NCBI GenBank assembly: GCA_902826115.1
Contig: CADEDO010000010.1
Span: 1-64,000 of the forward strand
Direction of reading: 5' to 3'
DNA length: 64,000 nt
From: an uncultured Nitrosomonas sp.
Lineage (GTDB): Bacteria > Pseudomonadota > Gammaproteobacteria > Burkholderiales > Nitrosomonadaceae
In this document: piece after piece, positions 37,901 to 46,482 of the stretch
How positions within the stretch are numbered: position 1 is the stretch's first letter
Layout: each line of letters starts with the position of its first letter
Position numbers and translations under genes: made by a program
The notes under the pieces: generated by a model
What the model was told of the DNA's origin: nothing
The model's input: the letters and a program-made list of their open reading frames with translations, nothing else
The model's database searches: none

Positions 37901-38482
37901 ATGCCGCTGGCCGGCAGGTGTTCTGAGTGCCCATGCAGCATAATGCAGTGCCTTATTAAGACGTGTTTCATTTTCCGCTTCAGATTCCATCCACTGAGTC
38001 ACTTTAGTAGCGAAAACCAGTTCTGAAAAAGCTCCGCCAAATTCAGCAGCCAATTCTTTTTCCAGTGCCAAGCCGTCAATACCCATCAATTCCGTATCAC
38101 TGACCTTTCCTTTGGCTTTGCGCTGCACAAATTGCCGCTTGCAGAAATAAAGTGGAGCCAATTCGTGATGTTTGGCAGCGAGTTGCTGTACTTCATTTTC
38201 AATATTAAATAGCCGGGCAATAAAATCTTCCACCCAAGGTGCAATCTCAATCAGGAGCGCAGAATCGTCTTTGGGCGGCAATTCATCAGGATGAGCACGC
38301 GCATGCTCCAATCTTTTGTATAGCGTCTCATCACCAGTGCGAAGAAAATCCACAAATATCTGGTCAAGCCTGACCAAGCCATCGCGGCGATAGAGATCAG
38401 TAATTGTAAAACCGAAATTAAAATTGGGTGAAGCTGCCATTGTTTCCTGTTGAGCGTGCAACGCTGCATCTAAGTTTGTCAT
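34937..38482 (-). CDS. Fused GltD-like flavoprotein and ferredoxin-reductase-like protein
   Basis: 1181 residues from ATG 38482. Part 1 (about 1-380) is a helical N-terminus with cysteine groups CIWCHEQGKDSC near 257 and CAGTGHRICNDCMKSC near 330-345, fit to bind iron-sulfur clusters. Part 2 (about 395-850) is GltD-like: FAD loop VLVVGMGPAGYTLAHHL near 399 and NAD(P) loop VVVIGGGLTAIDTATEAL near 576. Part 3 (about 860-1181) is like PyrK/ferredoxin-NADP reductase: a flavin barrel with FQPGQFYRFQ, VVLVGGGLGNAVLFS near 976, and a terminal C-x5-C-x2-C-x17-C set for a [2Fe-2S] cluster. It could shuttle electrons between NAD(P)H and a partner protein or bifurcate. Substrate unknown; no partner gene is adjacent. 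Confidence 0.75.
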   Translation of the reverse strand: MTNLDAALHAQQETMAASPNFNFGFTITDLYRRDGLVRLDQIFVDFLRTGDETLYKRLEHARAHPDELPPKDDSALLIEIAPWVEDFIARLFNIENEVQQLAAKHHELAPLYFCKRQFVQRKAKGKVSDTELMGIDGLALEKELAAEFGGAFSELVFATKVTQWMESEAENETRLNKALHYAAWALRTPAGQRHTQQGILFKSPAKLDFQHLLSLNTDDSAGYPVHRLDHLRERNGFALTDGGTDLMGALDEANYCIWCHEQGKDSCSKGMIQKPKAPDEVPTFKKSELGALLAGCPLEERISEFHKLKTQGVAVGSLAMIALDNPMCAGTGHRICNDCMKSCIYQKQEPVDIPQAETRTLKDVLALPWGFEIYSLLTRWNPLNLRRPVPKPASGRKVLVVGMGPAGYTLAHHLMNEGHTVVGIDGLKIEPLPEEISGVNQRGERVPFKAIRLASALEENLDQRMPAGFGGVAEYGITVRWNKNFLKLIRLLLERREEFALFGGVRFGGTLTTDDAFAMGFDHVALAAGAGRPTVLNLPNGLARGVRAASDFLMALQLTGAGQSDSIANMQLRLPVVVIGGGLTAIDTATEALAYYPVQVEKFLKRYEILTAVQGEAAIRDVWDAEEKEIANEFLSHARAIRSEREAAEREGRIPRIIALLQSWGGATIAYRKRLIDSPSYTLNHEEVEKALEEGIWFAEGLTPVRVNIDQWEHTQSVRFAVQKQDEAGQWQDAGEVELPARALLVAAGTQPNTVLAREDEQIFKLDGRYFAACDEEGNRVQPPYANPKPDTPMVLLSRYKDKQDGRFISFFGDLHPSYSGNVVKAMSSAKQGYPVVNRVLERIKPASNESSQQFFSGLNDQLRPTVYKVERLAPNIIEVVVHAPMAAEHFQPGQFYRFQNYATLAPVSSDTRLAMEGLALTGASVDIERGLVSLIVLEMGGSSNLCAMLKPGEPVVLMGPTGTPTEIPSGETVVLVGGGLGNAVLFSIGAAARAAGSKVLYFAGYKKLVDRYKVAEIEAAADIVVWCCDESPGFDATRSQDKSYVGNIVQAMVAYASGELGEQPVALADADHIIAIGSDRMMAAVGMARHNQLKSYLKADHFAIGSINSPMQCMMKEICAQCLQPHQDPETGKITYVFSCFNQDQPLDKVDFPGLATRLRQNTVQEKLTNRWIGRCLSNQ

Positions 38483-38531
38483 AATCAATTTTTCAAAATT
38501 TTATTATTCTGTGTGAATACTATTGCTATAT

Positions 38532-39755
38532 TTAACGATAATTCCAATAATTCTTATTGTTTTTCTCATATTCAATCAACCAGCGGGTGAACTCATCGGC
38601 CAGCATGGGCTTCGCAATAAAATACCCTTGTATTTCATCGCACCCAAGCTCCGCCACTAATTCACAGTCAGCCTGGTTTTCAATTCCTTCCACAACCACA
38701 TTCAAACCAAAAGCTTTACCTAATTTTATACTCGACTCCAGAATTACACGAGTTGATGAATCTTCCGCAGCGCCGTGTGCAAATATTCGATCTATTTTGA
38801 GTTCGGTAAAAGGCATATATTTAAGCGTTTCCATAGACGCATAGCCGGTACCAAAATCATCAATGGATAATCCAAAGCCTTTTAATCTTATGCGCGTCAG
38901 TATATCCAAGCTTTGTGCAAAATCTTTACCTAGCTTACCTTCAGTAATCTCCAGAATGACCCGATCCGTCGGCACATTAGATTCTTGCACTGCTTCTTGA
39001 TAAATTTCAGGCAAATTAAATCGATCCAGATTTTCCATTGAAACATTCACGGAAATTTTTAAATCCAGACCTTGCTGCAGCCAGACATCCAGTTGCTGAG
39101 TAGATTTCTTTAAAATATTACGCGTAAAATCATTGATCAAGCCGTTTTGTTCAATAATAGAAATAAAATTGTCTGGAGTCACATAGCCAAATTGCGCATG
39201 GCGCCATCGCGCCAAACATTCAACACTCGTTACACGCCGATTGGAAGCAGCAATTTTGGGCTGAAAGAATATATCAATGTGATCATCAATCAGAGCCTGC
39301 CTGACTTCTTCCGCATTAAATATTTGTTTGAATGAAGATGGATCGACTGTTTTCAGCACCGGCATGGCAAGCTTTTCCAGTATCGCTGCCAATGCACCGA
39401 CCATCACCGGTTTTGCCAATGTTCCGATGACTTGCAATCCACGCACAATCGCCAAACGCTCTGTGGCTTTTAACAAATCGGAATCAACACCGGAAAACAA
39501 TACAATCTTGCCGCTATACTTCTGGTCAGCAATATTTCTTAAAAACTCAACACCATCCATGCCTGGCATTTCAATATCACAGATCATCAAATCAACTGGA
39601 GTTACTTGGGTTGATAGTACATATAAACCTGCTTTACCATCCTCTGCAACCAGTACTTCACTGACACCTAATTCTCTAAGCAAAAGACTGATAAATTCAA
39701 GCATAAATTTATCATCATCAACGACCAGTACGCGTATATTTGTCTTTTTATTCAT
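38532..39755 (-). CDS. Response regulator with EAL phosphodiesterase domain
   Basis: 407 residues. Receiver (1-125) with VLVVDDDKFML, LMICDIEMPGMDG and TLAKPV, all functional residues present. EAL domain (about 155-400) with ECLARW in place of EALxRW, SVNVS, ILEITEG, SIDDFGTGYASM, ELKIDR and VVVEGIE, so metal and water-activating residues look complete and c-di-GMP hydrolysis is likely. The layout resembles VieA-type regulators without the DNA-binding part. Phosphorylation would adjust c-di-GMP, plausibly affecting the type IV pili encoded elsewhere in the window (inference). It lies 43 bases upstream of the fused oxidoreductase on the same strand and may share its transcript. Confidence 0.9.
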   Translation of the reverse strand: MNKKTNIRVLVVDDDKFMLEFISLLLRELGVSEVLVAEDGKAGLYVLSTQVTPVDLMICDIEMPGMDGVEFLRNIADQKYSGKIVLFSGVDSDLLKATERLAIVRGLQVIGTLAKPVMVGALAAILEKLAMPVLKTVDPSSFKQIFNAEEVRQALIDDHIDIFFQPKIAASNRRVTSVECLARWRHAQFGYVTPDNFISIIEQNGLINDFTRNILKKSTQQLDVWLQQGLDLKISVNVSMENLDRFNLPEIYQEAVQESNVPTDRVILEITEGKLGKDFAQSLDILTRIRLKGFGLSIDDFGTGYASMETLKYMPFTELKIDRIFAHGAAEDSSTRVILESSIKLGKAFGLNVVVEGIENQADCELVAELGCDEIQGYFIAKPMLADEFTRWLIEYEKNNKNYWNYR

Positions 39756-39809
39756 CCGAATAATCCGTTTAGCAACGGTCAGTAAATAATTACTATTGCT
39801 TAATATCCT

Positions 39810-40217
39810 TTAACACCTAGGTACCAGCCATTTTAAAAGTGTGTTAATCAGCATGTCAGGATTGATGGGTTTAGCAAGAAAATCATTCATTCCAGTATGT
39901 TGACATAAATTTCTGTAGTGCTGACCGGTATTTGCTGTTAAAGCAATAATCGGCAAATCTGCCCACCGCGCATTAGCACGAATTATTTGCGTAGTTTCCA
40001 ATCCATCCATGACAGGCATTTGAATATCCATTAACACGCCATCAAACGACTCCTTGCTGAGGATATCCAGGGCCTCTCTTCCATGCTCTGCAATAGTCAC
40101 TGCAGCACCGGAATGACGCAATATTTCCTTGATAACTTGCTGGTTCAACTCATTATCCTCGACAACAAGAATAGTGAACCCTTTAAGTATCTGCTGTGCA
40201 TCTTGCATTAAATTCAT
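39810..40217 (-). CDS. Stand-alone receiver-domain protein
   Basis: 135 residues forming a single receiver: ILVVEDNELNQQVIKEIL, GVLMDIQMPVMDGLETT, IIALTAN and FLAKPINPDML. All phosphorylation residues are present. The EDNELNQQV style is typical of receivers at the end of hybrid kinases, so this may be a detached module or a free phosphorelay intermediate. The 568-base upstream gap shows no kinase remnant. It precedes the REC-EAL gene by 54 bases. Confidence 0.88.
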   Translation of the reverse strand: MNLMQDAQQILKGFTILVVEDNELNQQVIKEILRHSGAAVTIAEHGREALDILSKESFDGVLMDIQMPVMDGLETTQIIRANARWADLPIIALTANTGQHYRNLCQHTGMNDFLAKPINPDMLINTLLKWLVPRC

Positions 40218-40785
40218 TTATTGGTTTGGTTGATTATTTTTTACTTTAAATGAGGCGGCAAACAAATTAAAACCTACTCTTTTTAATCCATTGATTTTCT
40301 TGCTACCGGCAACTCTACCCACTCAACCGATTCCCAGTTTTATGAGTCTCAAACCATTTCCTTCAGCTTAATTCGCAATCAAAACCCTGCTTTATTGAAT
40401 GATCAAAATCCTTGATTGGTTTCCCATTCATGCGAATGCTCCAACCGGAAGATCAATCTCATTATCTATTTTCCTATGAATAAAAGAACTCTATCTACAT
40501 GTGCGAAATTAATCGTGCTACTGGTAGCATTCATAATGTAAATGCAGCGAATTTCCTCAAAGACTCGACAAATCTAGCTCATTACTCCCAAGAAAATCAA
40601 CCCCTTTATTAGCTAGATAATTAACCAGTCGCTTAAAATTGCATGAGAAAGACAGGGAAATTTATTTAATTTCAGGATTGCTGATTAACCAAGGTAATAC
40701 ATTTTATTTCCTAAAACATAATTTGCCATAATCAGCGTACTACAGAAAAAACAGGTGCATCGTCTTATTTCAGATTCCAACGCTC
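40218..40785. other. Gene-free gap upstream of receiver gene
   Basis: 568 bases between the receiver gene and the end of cysN. Stops occur in all frames and no kinase-like motif, RNA fold or repeat was recognised. It separates two minus-strand transcription units and should contain the promoter for the receiver/REC-EAL genes. Confidence 0.45.
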
Positions 40786-42060
40786 TCAGGAAGAAATCAT
40801 ACCGGCTGCCACCGTATTATTACTGCCTTCATCGATAACGATAAAACACCCCGTTGCACGATTGCGCATATAATCGTCACAAACCAGTGGTTGCTGCACT
40901 TTTAAGCCAACATGAGCAATATCATTCATTTTCAGAACATTAACTATCTCATGGTCCATAGTATTAACATCAACACGGTAATCGATTCGACCGATGATTG
41001 CTTTGACAATGCGCGTAGATTGCTTGATCAAATACTTCCGGCCTGGATCCAGCGGTTGCTCGGAGAGCCAGCACAACATTGCATCGAATGCCTGGGTAAC
41101 TTGCGGCCTATCTCCCGTTTTTACCAGTACATCACCGCGTGAAATATCCAGGTGATCTTCTATCGTCAGCGTGACAGACTGAGGCGCAAAAGCTTCGCTG
41201 ATGGATCCTTCATACTTAATAATTTCTTTGATATGCGAGGCTAAGCCTGATGGTAGCAGTGTCACGCTGTCTCCGACTCGGATAGAACCCGATTCAATAC
41301 GCCCCATGTAACCACGAAAATCATGAAGGTCTTTTGTTTGTGGACGGCATACCCATTGCACGGGAAAACGAAAATCTTCACGATTGATATCATCCTCGAT
41401 CGATACATTTTCCAGCAAATCCATCAGGGTAGAACCTTGATACCAATCAAGATGATCGCCACGCTCTACCACCATATCCCCATTGAGCGCTGACATTGGA
41501 ATGTAAACAATATTGCGTAAGTTGAGTTTTGCCGCAAAAGCGGCAAAATCCTGACAAATTTTTTCAAAAACCGGCTGCGAATAATCTACCAGATCCATCT
41601 TATTCACCGCTACCACCAGATGAGGAATACCTACCAGGCTAGCCAGATAGGCGTGCCGCCGTGATTGTGTCAGCACGCCTTTACGCGCGTCGATCAAAAT
41701 AATCGCCAGATTTGCAGTGGAAGCACCTGTTACCATATTGCGCGTATATTGCTCATGGCCGGGCGTATCGGCAATAATGAATTTACGCTTTGGGGTCGCA
41801 AAATAACGATAAGCCACATCAATAGTGATTCCTTGCTCTCGCTCGGCTTGCAATCCATCCGTCAACAGAGACAGGTCCACACCTTCCATACCGCGTTTAC
41901 GCGTCGTGCTAGTGATAGAAGATAATTGGTCCTCAAAAATAGATTTAGAATCATGCAGCAAGCGTCCGATCAAGGTACTTTTACCGTCATCTACACTACC
42001 GGCAGTAATAAAACGCAACAACTCAGTTTGATCAAACGAAATTTTTTCACTGACTGACAT
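40786..42060 (-). CDS. cysN: Sulfate adenylyltransferase large subunit (GTPase)
   Basis: 424 residues. An EF-Tu-like GTPase: GSVDDGKSTLIGRLL, DTPGHEQYTRNM and NKMD, followed by beta-barrel domains. With CysD it makes APS from sulfate and ATP. There is no C-terminal APS-kinase (CysC) domain, in agreement with direct APS reduction by the CysH encoded nearby. Last gene of the cys cluster; 121 bases separate it from cysD. Confidence 0.97.
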   Translation of the reverse strand: MSVSEKISFDQTELLRFITAGSVDDGKSTLIGRLLHDSKSIFEDQLSSITSTTRKRGMEGVDLSLLTDGLQAEREQGITIDVAYRYFATPKRKFIIADTPGHEQYTRNMVTGASTANLAIILIDARKGVLTQSRRHAYLASLVGIPHLVVAVNKMDLVDYSQPVFEKICQDFAAFAAKLNLRNIVYIPMSALNGDMVVERGDHLDWYQGSTLMDLLENVSIEDDINREDFRFPVQWVCRPQTKDLHDFRGYMGRIESGSIRVGDSVTLLPSGLASHIKEIIKYEGSISEAFAPQSVTLTIEDHLDISRGDVLVKTGDRPQVTQAFDAMLCWLSEQPLDPGRKYLIKQSTRIVKAIIGRIDYRVDVNTMDHEIVNVLKMNDIAHVGLKVQQPLVCDDYMRNRATGCFIVIDEGSNNTVAAGMISS

Positions 42061-42181
42061 TTGGAAGCCTTCTGGAAATGGGTGTCACCGCAAAATAAAT
42101 ATAGGAACAGATGAACGCAGATAGATTGATACGACTGAATGCGGTGTTTACTCCAGTCATTCATTTTCTCCTAAACATTCA

Positions 42182-43087
42182 TCAGAAATAACCTTCTTTC
42201 TTACGTAACTCCATGGAAGCATCTGATGTTTGATCGTCCATACGAGTAGCCCCTCGTTCAGTGATACGGGTCATCGCAGTCTCAGCGATAATCTCATCCA
42301 CACTGACCGCATCAGATTCCACTGGACAAGTACAGCTCATATCGCCCACAGTCCGAAAACGGACTGTTATTTTCTCAATTTTCTCACCCTCTTTCGGCTG
42401 CACCAGATGAGAAACCGGTAACAAGCCTGCCGCACGCCGAATCACTTCTCGCACATGAGCAAAATAAATGTTGGGCACTTCCAGTTTTTCACGCGAGATA
42501 TATTCCCACACATCCAGTTCGGTCCAGTTACTGATTGGAAATACACGAATATTTTCGCCAGGATGGGTACGGGTGTTATAAAGATCCCATAACTCAGGGC
42601 GCTGATTCTTGGGATCCCATTGACCGAATTCATCCCGGAAAGAAAAAATTCTTTCTTTGGCACGCGCTTTTTCTTCGTCTCGCCGCGCACCACCTATACA
42701 GGCATCAAATTTAAATTCAGCAATAGCGTCAAGCAAGGTCACCGATTGAAAAGCATTGCGACTTTGATTTTCCGAGCGCAACACCACTCTGCCTTTTTTT
42801 ATCGAATCTTCCATGCTGCGCACAATTAATCGCTCTCCCAACTCCTTGACGCGATGATCGCGAAATGCAATCACCTCAGGGAAATTATGCTCTGTATCAA
42901 TATGCATCAACGGGAATGGGAAACGTCCGGGACGAAATGCTTTCTCGGCCAGACGCAATAACACGATTGAATCCTTACCTCCAGAGAACAGGAGAACTGG
43001 ATTGGCACATTCTGCCGCCACTTCGCGCATAATGTGTATTGCCTCGCTTTCCAGCGCATCAAGATGGGTAAAGGGATGGTTATTCAT
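42182..43087 (-). CDS. cysD: Sulfate adenylyltransferase small subunit
   Basis: 301 residues from ATG 43087 (MNNHPFTHLDALESEAIHIMREV), preferred to an upstream TTG at 43108. The adenylation PP-loop LLFSGGKDSIVLLRLA is followed by FPLMHIDTEHNFPEV, GGARRDEEKARAKERIFSFRD and GDMSCTCPVES. It carries the catalytic site for AMP transfer to sulfate; CysN drives it with GTP. Confidence 0.97.
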   Translation of the reverse strand: MNNHPFTHLDALESEAIHIMREVAAECANPVLLFSGGKDSIVLLRLAEKAFRPGRFPFPLMHIDTEHNFPEVIAFRDHRVKELGERLIVRSMEDSIKKGRVVLRSENQSRNAFQSVTLLDAIAEFKFDACIGGARRDEEKARAKERIFSFRDEFGQWDPKNQRPELWDLYNTRTHPGENIRVFPISNWTELDVWEYISREKLEVPNIYFAHVREVIRRAAGLLPVSHLVQPKEGEKIEKITVRFRTVGDMSCTCPVESDAVSVDEIIAETAMTRITERGATRMDDQTSDASMELRKKEGYF

Positions 43088-43170
43088 GCTTTTTCTCTCA
43101 ATCAACAAAAATAAGCAGCCCTAACAAGGCTGCTATCTAAAAATCAATCCAAATACAGTATCGATCACAT

Positions 43171-43869
43171 TTATTTTAATGGAATAACCTTGCCAGTGTG
43201 CAATCCGCATTCTTTAGTTTCTGGCGTTTCCCACCACCAGCGCCCGGAGCGGATATCTTCTCCCGGCGTCACCGCACGAGTGCAAGGCGCACAACCGATA
43301 CTGGGGTAAAATTTATCATGCAGCTTGTTATAAGGAACCTCATATTGCTTGAGATATTCCCAAACTTCGGCATTGGACCATTCCAATAGTGGATTGACCT
43401 TCTGCATGCGATTACCCATATCATACGAAGATACTTTCAAATTTAATCGCGTGGATGCCTGATCCTGCCGTATGCCGGTTACCCATGCCCGTTTACCAAA
43501 TAAAGCGCGGCGCAGCGGCTCCACTTTACGGATATGGCAACATTCCTTGCGTAGCTCTATGCTTTCGTAAAAACCATTGACGCCATTTTTAGCCACATAG
43601 GCTTCAACTTGTTTTACGTTGGGAAAATAGATGCGCAAAGGTATTTTGTATCGTTCCCGCACAGTCTGCATTAAATCATAGGTTTCCTGCGGCAAACGTC
43701 CAGTATCCAGACTAAACATATCAATATTGAGCTGATATCGATTAATGATATCAGTCAACACCATATCCTCAGCACCCAGGCTATTTGCAAAGGTAACCGG
43801 GGCATGGTCACGTATTGTTTCAGTTAAAGTGGTGACAACTTGCTCCACTTTCAACGGCAACTCACTCAT
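43171..43869 (-). CDS. cysH: Adenylylsulfate (APS) reductase, assimilatory
   Basis: 232 residues from ATG 43869. The PP-loop region TFANSLGAEDMVLTD, the double cysteine RKECCHIRKVEPL and the pair IGCAPCTRAV make four cysteines able to bind [4Fe-4S]. That set separates APS reductases from PAPS reductases, which lack the cluster. The last catalytic cysteine appears as ECGLH at the C-terminus. It reduces APS to sulfite with thioredoxin. The chosen start overlaps the upstream DUF934 gene by eight bases, indicating coupled translation. Confidence 0.94.
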   Translation of the reverse strand: MSELPLKVEQVVTTLTETIRDHAPVTFANSLGAEDMVLTDIINRYQLNIDMFSLDTGRLPQETYDLMQTVRERYKIPLRIYFPNVKQVEAYVAKNGVNGFYESIELRKECCHIRKVEPLRRALFGKRAWVTGIRQDQASTRLNLKVSSYDMGNRMQKVNPLLEWSNAEVWEYLKQYEVPYNKLHDKFYPSIGCAPCTRAVTPGEDIRSGRWWWETPETKECGLHTGKVIPLK

Positions 43870-44395
43870 TGACCAAACCTGCTGGCGAATTCCCTTTGAG
43901 CTGTACTCGGCGGAATAGTGGTAATTTCTGATCAAATGAAGTTTGATAAACCTCAGAAAAATCGGTCAATCCTTTCAAAGCATCTTCAATCTTGCGATCA
44001 GGGCGAGGGGCAAACGCATCGAAGCCCACACGCCGCATATAAAACAACTGATCTCTCAGCACATCGCCAATAGCCCGCAATTCACCTGTATAACCAAGAC
44101 GAGCGCGTAAGTTATAAGCAATGGAATAACCACGACCATCCGAGAACTTAGGAAAATCAACCGCAATAACAGAAAATTTTTCTATATCGCCTTTCAAATC
44201 TTCTGGGCGCTCATCACTGGCCAGCCATACACCTATTTCATGACGTTGCTGCAATGCATCGCGCTGCGCCAGCCATACCTTCAGGGGAACAATCACTTTA
44301 CCTGCCGCAACGGTTATATCTTCTGCTGACTCCTGCTCACCCAAACGCAGCACGATCCAGTCATCTTCGGTGATTGCATTATTTCGTATAATCAT
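43862..44395 (-). CDS. DUF934 family protein of sulfate assimilation
   Basis: 177 residues from ATG 44395 (MIIRNNAITEDDW). DFPKFSDGRGYSIAYNLRARLGYTGELRAIGDVLRDQLFYMRRVGFDAF is the conserved core of DUF934, almost always next to cysI and cysH in Proteobacteria. Its biochemical role is unsettled; it has been proposed to assist sulfite reductase electron transfer. It starts four bases after the cysI stop and overlaps cysH, so it is locked into the operon. No cysteine cluster or membrane segment. Confidence 0.9.
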   Translation of the reverse strand: MIIRNNAITEDDWIVLRLGEQESAEDITVAAGKVIVPLKVWLAQRDALQQRHEIGVWLASDERPEDLKGDIEKFSVIAVDFPKFSDGRGYSIAYNLRARLGYTGELRAIGDVLRDQLFYMRRVGFDAFAPRPDRKIEDALKGLTDFSEVYQTSFDQKLPLFRRVQLKGNSPAGLVNE

Positions 44396-44399
44396 CTTA

Positions 44400-46142
44400 T
44401 TAGAACCTTGGGGAATAAAAAGGCACTGAATATTGAGCAGAAGTAACCACATGCTTATCAATGACTTCCTCTTCCTCTACATCAAAATCCGTTGCATAGA
44501 CATGCTCCTTGAAAGGCGCATGACCAATACGGCGAACCGTATCAATAAAACTTTCAGCTTCTACGCGCTCGCGCAGATAGACCTGCAATATTCGATCGAT
44601 AACTTCCGGCACTTGGTTAAATGTAAACGATGGGCCAAGAATCTTGCTAAGCGAACTGTGGTTACCCTCAGCACCACCCAGAGACACCTGATACCACTCA
44701 TCATGATCTTTCTTTTCAACACCGGTAATACCAATATTACCGATATGATGCTGTCCGCACGCATTGACACACCCTGAAATATTAATGCTTATCTCACCGA
44801 TATCATGCTGAAAATCCAAATCCTCAAAGCGCTTGGCAATCGACTTGGCCAGCGGTATGGAACGCGCATTCGCCAATGTGCAAAATTCTGCACCAGGACA
44901 ACTGATCATATCCGTCAACAAACCAATATTCGGTGAAGCCACTTCGTATTCAGTCGCCTCTTGCCACAATCGAATCAGATCTTGCTGCTTGACATCTGCC
45001 AATACCAAATTCTGCTTATGCGTAATGCGCAGCTCACCAAAACTGTAACGATCTGCCAGATCAGCAATCGCTTCCATTTGCTCAGCAGTGGCATCACCAG
45101 GTGCATCCCCCGGTTTCTTCAGCGACAGCACAACAATGGCATAGCCGGGAACACGATGTGGCTTAACATTGCGCATCATCCAATTGGAAAATGAGCGGCT
45201 GTCTGCTTTGAATTCATTCAATGCGGAATCATGATCAGTTAATGTTTCATACGCCGGGTCAGTAAAGAAACTGGCGACTCGATTGACTTCTTCAATGGTT
45301 AAAGTGCCGGGCCCCTCTTTCAAATCTGCCCAATCGGCTTCGACCTGACGCTTAAATTCGTCAATGCCTAACGCTTTAACCAGAATCTTGATACGCGCTT
45401 TATATTTGTTATCCCGACGACCATACTGATTGTAAATACGCAGAATTGATTCCACATACGTCAAAATATGCTGCCATGGCACAAATTCACAAATCTCCAC
45501 ACCAATAATAGGAGTACGTCCTAATCCTCCACCCACCAAGACGCGAAAACCCACTTCCCCCTGCGCATTTTTTGTCACCGACAATCCTATGTCATGCGCG
45601 TAAATTGCAGCACGATCTTCTTTACCGCCACTGATCGCGATCTTGAATTTTCGCGGTAAATAGGCAAACTCTGGATGGAAGGTGCTCCATTGGCGCAAAA
45701 TCTCCGCATATGGACGTGGATCAACCACTTCATCCTGCGCTACTCCTGCAAATTCATCCGATGTAATATTACGCACACAATTTCCGGATGTTTGGATGGC
45801 ATGCATTTCAACAGATGCCAGCTCAGCCAGGATATCGGGGGTATCTTCCAGCTTGAGCCAATTAAACTGAATGTTCTGGCGCGTTGTGAAATGCCCATAA
45901 CCACGATCATATTTTCGTGCAATATGGGCAAACATGCGCATTTGTTTGGAAGAGATAAAACCGTAAGGCACAGCGATGCGTAACATGTACCCGTGTATCT
46001 GCATATACAAGCCATTTTGCAGTCTTAAAGGCAGGAATTCCTGCTCGGTCAACTCACCGGAAAGGCGTCGCCGCACCTGATCACGGTACTGGTCAACTCG
46101 CTCATTCACTATTTGCTGATCATATTCATCATAGCGATACAT
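44400..46142 (-). CDS. cysI: Sulfite reductase hemoprotein (CysI type)
   Basis: 580 residues with two ferredoxin-like/siroheme half repeats. TSGNCVRNITSDEFAG lies in the first. CPGAEFCTLANARS and SGCVNACGQHHIGNIGITG hold the C-x5-C and C-x3-C ligands for the [4Fe-4S]-siroheme centre. It reduces sulfite to sulfide with six electrons. No cysJ flavoprotein is in the window, so electrons may come from ferredoxin or another reductase. First main gene of the cluster; a small gene of unknown role lies 109 bases upstream. Confidence 0.95.
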   Translation of the reverse strand: MYRYDEYDQQIVNERVDQYRDQVRRRLSGELTEQEFLPLRLQNGLYMQIHGYMLRIAVPYGFISSKQMRMFAHIARKYDRGYGHFTTRQNIQFNWLKLEDTPDILAELASVEMHAIQTSGNCVRNITSDEFAGVAQDEVVDPRPYAEILRQWSTFHPEFAYLPRKFKIAISGGKEDRAAIYAHDIGLSVTKNAQGEVGFRVLVGGGLGRTPIIGVEICEFVPWQHILTYVESILRIYNQYGRRDNKYKARIKILVKALGIDEFKRQVEADWADLKEGPGTLTIEEVNRVASFFTDPAYETLTDHDSALNEFKADSRSFSNWMMRNVKPHRVPGYAIVVLSLKKPGDAPGDATAEQMEAIADLADRYSFGELRITHKQNLVLADVKQQDLIRLWQEATEYEVASPNIGLLTDMISCPGAEFCTLANARSIPLAKSIAKRFEDLDFQHDIGEISINISGCVNACGQHHIGNIGITGVEKKDHDEWYQVSLGGAEGNHSSLSKILGPSFTFNQVPEVIDRILQVYLRERVEAESFIDTVRRIGHAPFKEHVYATDFDVEEEEVIDKHVVTSAQYSVPFYSPRF

Positions 46143-46251
46143 ATTTAATTTCCTCGCACATTCAAACAGAGATGCTCAGTAGGGTATGCAACAAATTCAT
46201 TATTATTCGATTATGCTTCTTTAGCGAAAATTCAATCTATTTCCAAATTTT

Positions 46252-46482
46252 CTAAGATTCTGATTTGGTATAAGACTTAGATACCGGTAACAGTAAGGCA
46301 GCATCTAAGGGGAATTTAGCACCATATTGCATAATATGATTCACATCATCATCTTCATCATGCCTCAATGCCATGCCAATATAGGCATGTTCACCAGTTT
46401 CACCGACTACGATACCAATGCGTCCACCGCAACCATTAAACCATGAGACCTGTTTAGGTTTATTCTCAATATTTGTACTCAT
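46252..46482 (-). CDS. Small conserved-looking protein upstream of cysI
   Basis: 76 residues with one GCGG motif (SWFNGCGGRIGIVVGETGEHAYIGMALRHDEDDDV), soluble and acidic. A good Shine-Dalgarno GAAGGA stands nine bases before the ATG, which supports real translation. I do not recognise the family. Position at the head of the cys cluster suggests co-regulation, but a role in sulfur metabolism is only inferred. Confidence 0.7.
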   Translation of the reverse strand: MSTNIENKPKQVSWFNGCGGRIGIVVGETGEHAYIGMALRHDEDDDVNHIMQYGAKFPLDAALLLPVSKSYTKSES

